From Natronohydrobacter sp. (GTDB lineage: Bacteria > Pseudomonadota > Alphaproteobacteria > Rhodobacterales > Rhodobacteraceae): a DNA stretch of 7,612 bases. The translations under genes were made by a program, and so were the position numbers. The notes under the pieces are model-generated. The model saw only the letters and a program-made list of their open reading frames with translations. It made no database searches and was not told the DNA's origin. Positions 6,104 through 7,612 of this stretch are shown here, one piece after another; the first letter of the stretch is position 1, and every line of letters begins with the position of its first letter. The DNA lies in NCBI GenBank assembly GCA_007117255.1, contig SKGU01000172.1, forward strand, positions 1-7,612, in the 5' to 3' direction.

Positions 6104-7114
6104 TCAGCGACGTGCGCCGATTTCCGCATCCCAGCGCGACAACAGGCCTTGACGAACCTCGCTGGAGCCAAAGGTCGCGAAGTCATAGTCTATCAGCGTG
6201 ATCTGATCGAGTGAGGGCGATTCTGGTGGAACCGGAGCGCCCCGGTTCGATGGCACCTGAAAGCTGTTGGCTTCGGCACCGAGGGCTTGTGCTTCAGCGC
6301 TCAAGGCCCAGTCATAAAAAGCACGCGCATTGTCCGGGTTAGGGCCGCCCTCGACCAGACTCATCGAGCCGATCTCGTAGCCTGTGCCCTCACAGGGTGC
6401 GACTGCCGCAATGGGGGCGCCTTGCACAGCCTGTGCAACCGCGTCATGCATGAAGACAATCCCGATTGCGGTCTCGCCTGTTGCCGCATTACGGATCGGC
6501 GCGGCGCCGGATTGAGTATATTGGCTGATATTCTCATCAAGCTGGCCGAGGAATTCAAACGCCTCGTCCTCGCCCATGATCTGCACCAGCGTCGCAAGCA
6601 GCGTGTAGGCGGTCCCGGAAGAGTTTGGGTTGGCCACCTGAATGTCGTCAGCAAAACGCGGGTCCAGCAGATCGGCCCAACATGCTGGCGTTGGTTCATC
6701 TACCATTTCAGTGTTGAAGCCATAGCCAAGCGCGCCCGCATAAATGCCAACAGTGCGGTTGCCTGATGCCGTGGCCTGTGACACAGCCCAGTCCTGCAAT
6801 TCCGCAAGCATGGGCGACTCATAGGCAGCGGTCAGCCCTTCTTCGGCGGCCTGCAGATGTGGATCGCCGGTGCCGCCCCACCACACATCACCACGCGGCT
6901 GGTCACGCTCTGCCATCAATTGGGCGAAGGTCTCGCCCGACGAGCGGCGTGTCATCAGCACATTGATCCCGGTTTCGCGCTGGAAACTTTCCGCCATGAG
7001 GCGGCACCATTCTTCCTGGACCGAGCAGTATAGAACCAGTTCATTCGCGCTGGCGGCGACAGGGGCTGAAATGAAACCTGCGATTGTCGCAGAGATAATT
7101 GTTGATTTACGCAA
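6104..7114 (-). CDS. Periplasmic substrate-binding protein of an AfuA-type ABC importer (probable sugar/polyol-phosphate binder)
   Basis: The protein has 336 residues from a TTG start at 7114. The signal peptide is clear: Met-Arg-Lys, a hydrophobic stretch, then Pro-Val-Ala-Ala-Ser-Ala with probable cleavage after Ala23. The mature part shows the extracellular solute-binding fold of the 'iron(III)' family, with motifs I recognise from AfuA: Tyr-Cys30-Ser near Glu-Glu-Trp-Cys37, Ser58-Ser-Gly-Glu-Thr, Trp78-Trp-Gly-Gly-Thr-Gly-Asp-Pro-His, Asn164-Ser-Ser-Gly-Thr-Ala-Tyr, His223-Asp224-Ala-Val, and Pro-Cys241-Glu-Gly-Thr-Gly-Tyr-Glu247-Ile-Gly-Ser. AfuA binds hexose and heptulose phosphates in Actinobacillus. 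The adjacent tyrosine pair of ferric-binding FbpA proteins is absent. Cys30/Cys37 may form a disulfide. A TTG five codons further upstream (7129) is in frame, but the GGGAGGG site overlaps that region and fits 7114. Databases would probably label it an iron or generic substrate-binding protein. Confidence 0.92.
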   Translation of the reverse strand: MRKSTIISATIAGFISAPVAASANELVLYCSVQEEWCRLMAESFQRETGINVLMTRRSSGETFAQLMAERDQPRGDVWWGGTGDPHLQAAEEGLTAAYESPMLAELQDWAVSQATASGNRTVGIYAGALGYGFNTEMVDEPTPACWADLLDPRFADDIQVANPNSSGTAYTLLATLVQIMGEDEAFEFLGQLDENISQYTQSGAAPIRNAATGETAIGIVFMHDAVAQAVQGAPIAAVAPCEGTGYEIGSMSLVEGGPNPDNARAFYDWALSAEAQALGAEANSFQVPSNRGAPVPPESPSLDQITLIDYDFATFGSSEVRQGLLSRWDAEIGARR

Positions 7115-7120
7115 TGTCTT

Positions 7121-7127
7121 CCCTCCC
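7121..7127 (-). promoter_or_regulatory. Strong ribosome-binding site that decides the TTG start at 7114
   Basis: On the - strand GGGAGGG is followed by a 6-nt spacer (AAGACA) and then TTG. This is ideal spacing for the start at 7114. The alternative in-frame TTG at 7129 would lie upstream of this site and have no equally good signal. Confidence 0.8.
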
Positions 7128-7150
7128 AATAGGGTATGGCGTCCGTTTGC

Positions 7151-7164
7151 AGGGCCTGGGCCCT
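7151..7164. promoter_or_regulatory. Inverted repeat AGGGCC-TG-GGCCCT in the 5' leader
   Basis: Perfect 6-bp arms (7151-7156 and 7159-7164) are separated by 2 bp. The repeat lies between the proposed transcription start and the ribosome-binding site of the binding-protein gene. It could be a second protein-binding site. The 2-nt spacer is too small for an RNA hairpin using the full arms, and no T-run follows. Functional assignment is weak. Confidence 0.35.
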
Positions 7165-7171
7165 GTTCGCA

Positions 7172-7187
7172 CCGATACCGCTATCGG
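7172..7187. promoter_or_regulatory. Candidate LacI-family operator, CCGATACCGCTATCGG
   Basis: This is a 16-bp near-palindrome with perfect 6-bp arms (CCGATA / TATCGG) and a central CG. That fits the known pattern of LacI-family operators, in which A/T-flanked half-sites meet at a central CG. It lies one base downstream of a -10-like hexamer, where a bound repressor would block initiation. No regulator gene is recognised in the window. The site is seen directly; the family assignment is inference. Confidence 0.5.
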
Positions 7188-7188
7188 G

Positions 7189-7194
7189 AGTATA
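7189..7194 (-). promoter_or_regulatory. Candidate -10 element (TATACT) of the importer operon
   Basis: On the - strand TATACT matches five of the six bases of the sigma-70 consensus, within an A/T-richer stretch about 75 bp upstream of the start codon. No good -35 hexamer lies 16-18 bp upstream (ATCGCG at 17 bp), so the promoter may need an activator or be weak. The predicted start site falls inside the 7172-7187 palindrome. Confidence 0.4.
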
Positions 7195-7197
7195 TGA

Positions 7198-7612
7198 CAG
7201 ATTCTTGACTGCGCGATAAAATTCCGCAGAGACACAGCATTTTTCACCTGTGCGCCCGATGGCTGCTTCAAGGAATGACGCGGCACCGCATAATTCCATG
7301 CAAACCCAATACCGGTGTCGTATGCCTCAACGCTGCGCCCACGAGCGCATTGGACGCAGAACCGTTGCTGAAGGTTTCGAGCGCGACCACCAGCTTATGG
7401 AAATGGGCATTTTTGGCATTGATCCCCCTGATGCCGGGTCTTGGACAACACCGGATATGCCTTGAGCGAATGAAATCAAGATCAACCGCGCGTCTTCGCT
7501 TTCGTCGCAGGTGTTCTGGCCAATGGGTAGAGCGAAGCGTCCAGAAAGACCCTCCGGAAAACATGTCCCTGTTTCCAAGTGCCGTTGTGTTTTTCAACAA
7601 CAGCGCTGAAAC
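7198..7612. other. Right-hand region without a supportable gene
   Basis: About 415 bp upstream of the candidate promoter. Several open frames overlap here and none resembles a family I know. On the - strand one frame is open from the right edge down to about 7268, and another is open from the edge to a TGA at 7482-7484, ending with a basic tail (Lys-Ala-Lys-Thr-Arg-Gly). On the + strand a frame runs 7250-7465. The second - frame (about 42 residues) reads most like a genuine protein C-terminus, so the 3' end of a gene lying to the right is possible. No terminator is visible after it. Confidence 0.35.

Noticed and set aside
7250..7465. + strand frame with a stretch loosely like Val-Ala-Glu-Gly-x-Glu of EAL domains
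   Set aside because: Only a few residues resemble it, the remaining motifs are absent, and three other open frames overlap; treated as chance.

Overview
The window looks like chromosomal DNA from a GC-rich alphaproteobacterium, most likely Rhodobacterales (Roseobacter-like). This rests on the codon usage, the ATGA stop/start overlaps between genes and the family types present. It is an inference from composition and style, not from a marker gene. I see no phage, insertion sequence, CRISPR array, tRNA or rRNA.

Left part (1-1662, + strand): the tail of an operon of three tightly coupled genes. First comes the C-terminal end of a MetE-like (cobalamin-independent methionine synthase II) methyltransferase, cut by the window edge. 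Next is a small alpha/beta hydrolase whose ATG overlaps the upstream stop codon. Last is an RraA-like / HMG-aldolase-superfamily protein that overlaps the hydrolase stop. The shared substrate or pathway cannot be read from this window.

Middle and right part (7114 down to 1916, - strand): a complete ABC importer operon transcribed towards the first one. The order is periplasmic binding protein, a 728-residue two-domain permease, an ATPase, and an inositol-monophosphatase-family phosphatase. These are the protein types usually labelled 'iron(III) ABC transporter', but the binding protein resembles AfuA, known in Actinobacillus as a sugar-phosphate binder, and it has no adjacent tyrosine pair of the ferric-binding kind. 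With a cytoplasmic phosphatase as the last gene, the simplest reading is uptake of a phosphorylated sugar or polyol followed by dephosphorylation inside the cell.

Control of this operon is partly visible. Upstream of the binding protein there is a -10-like hexamer immediately followed by a 16-bp near-palindrome with a central CG, which suits a LacI-family repressor. The binding protein starts at a TTG placed correctly behind a strong Shine-Dalgarno sequence. A clear intrinsic terminator just after the binding-protein gene would let only part of transcription continue into permease, ATPase and phosphatase, which would give excess binding protein.

The 253-bp convergent junction (1663-1915) and the far right (about 7200-7612) hold no gene that I can support. 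The far right has several overlapping open frames on both strands, none recognisable.
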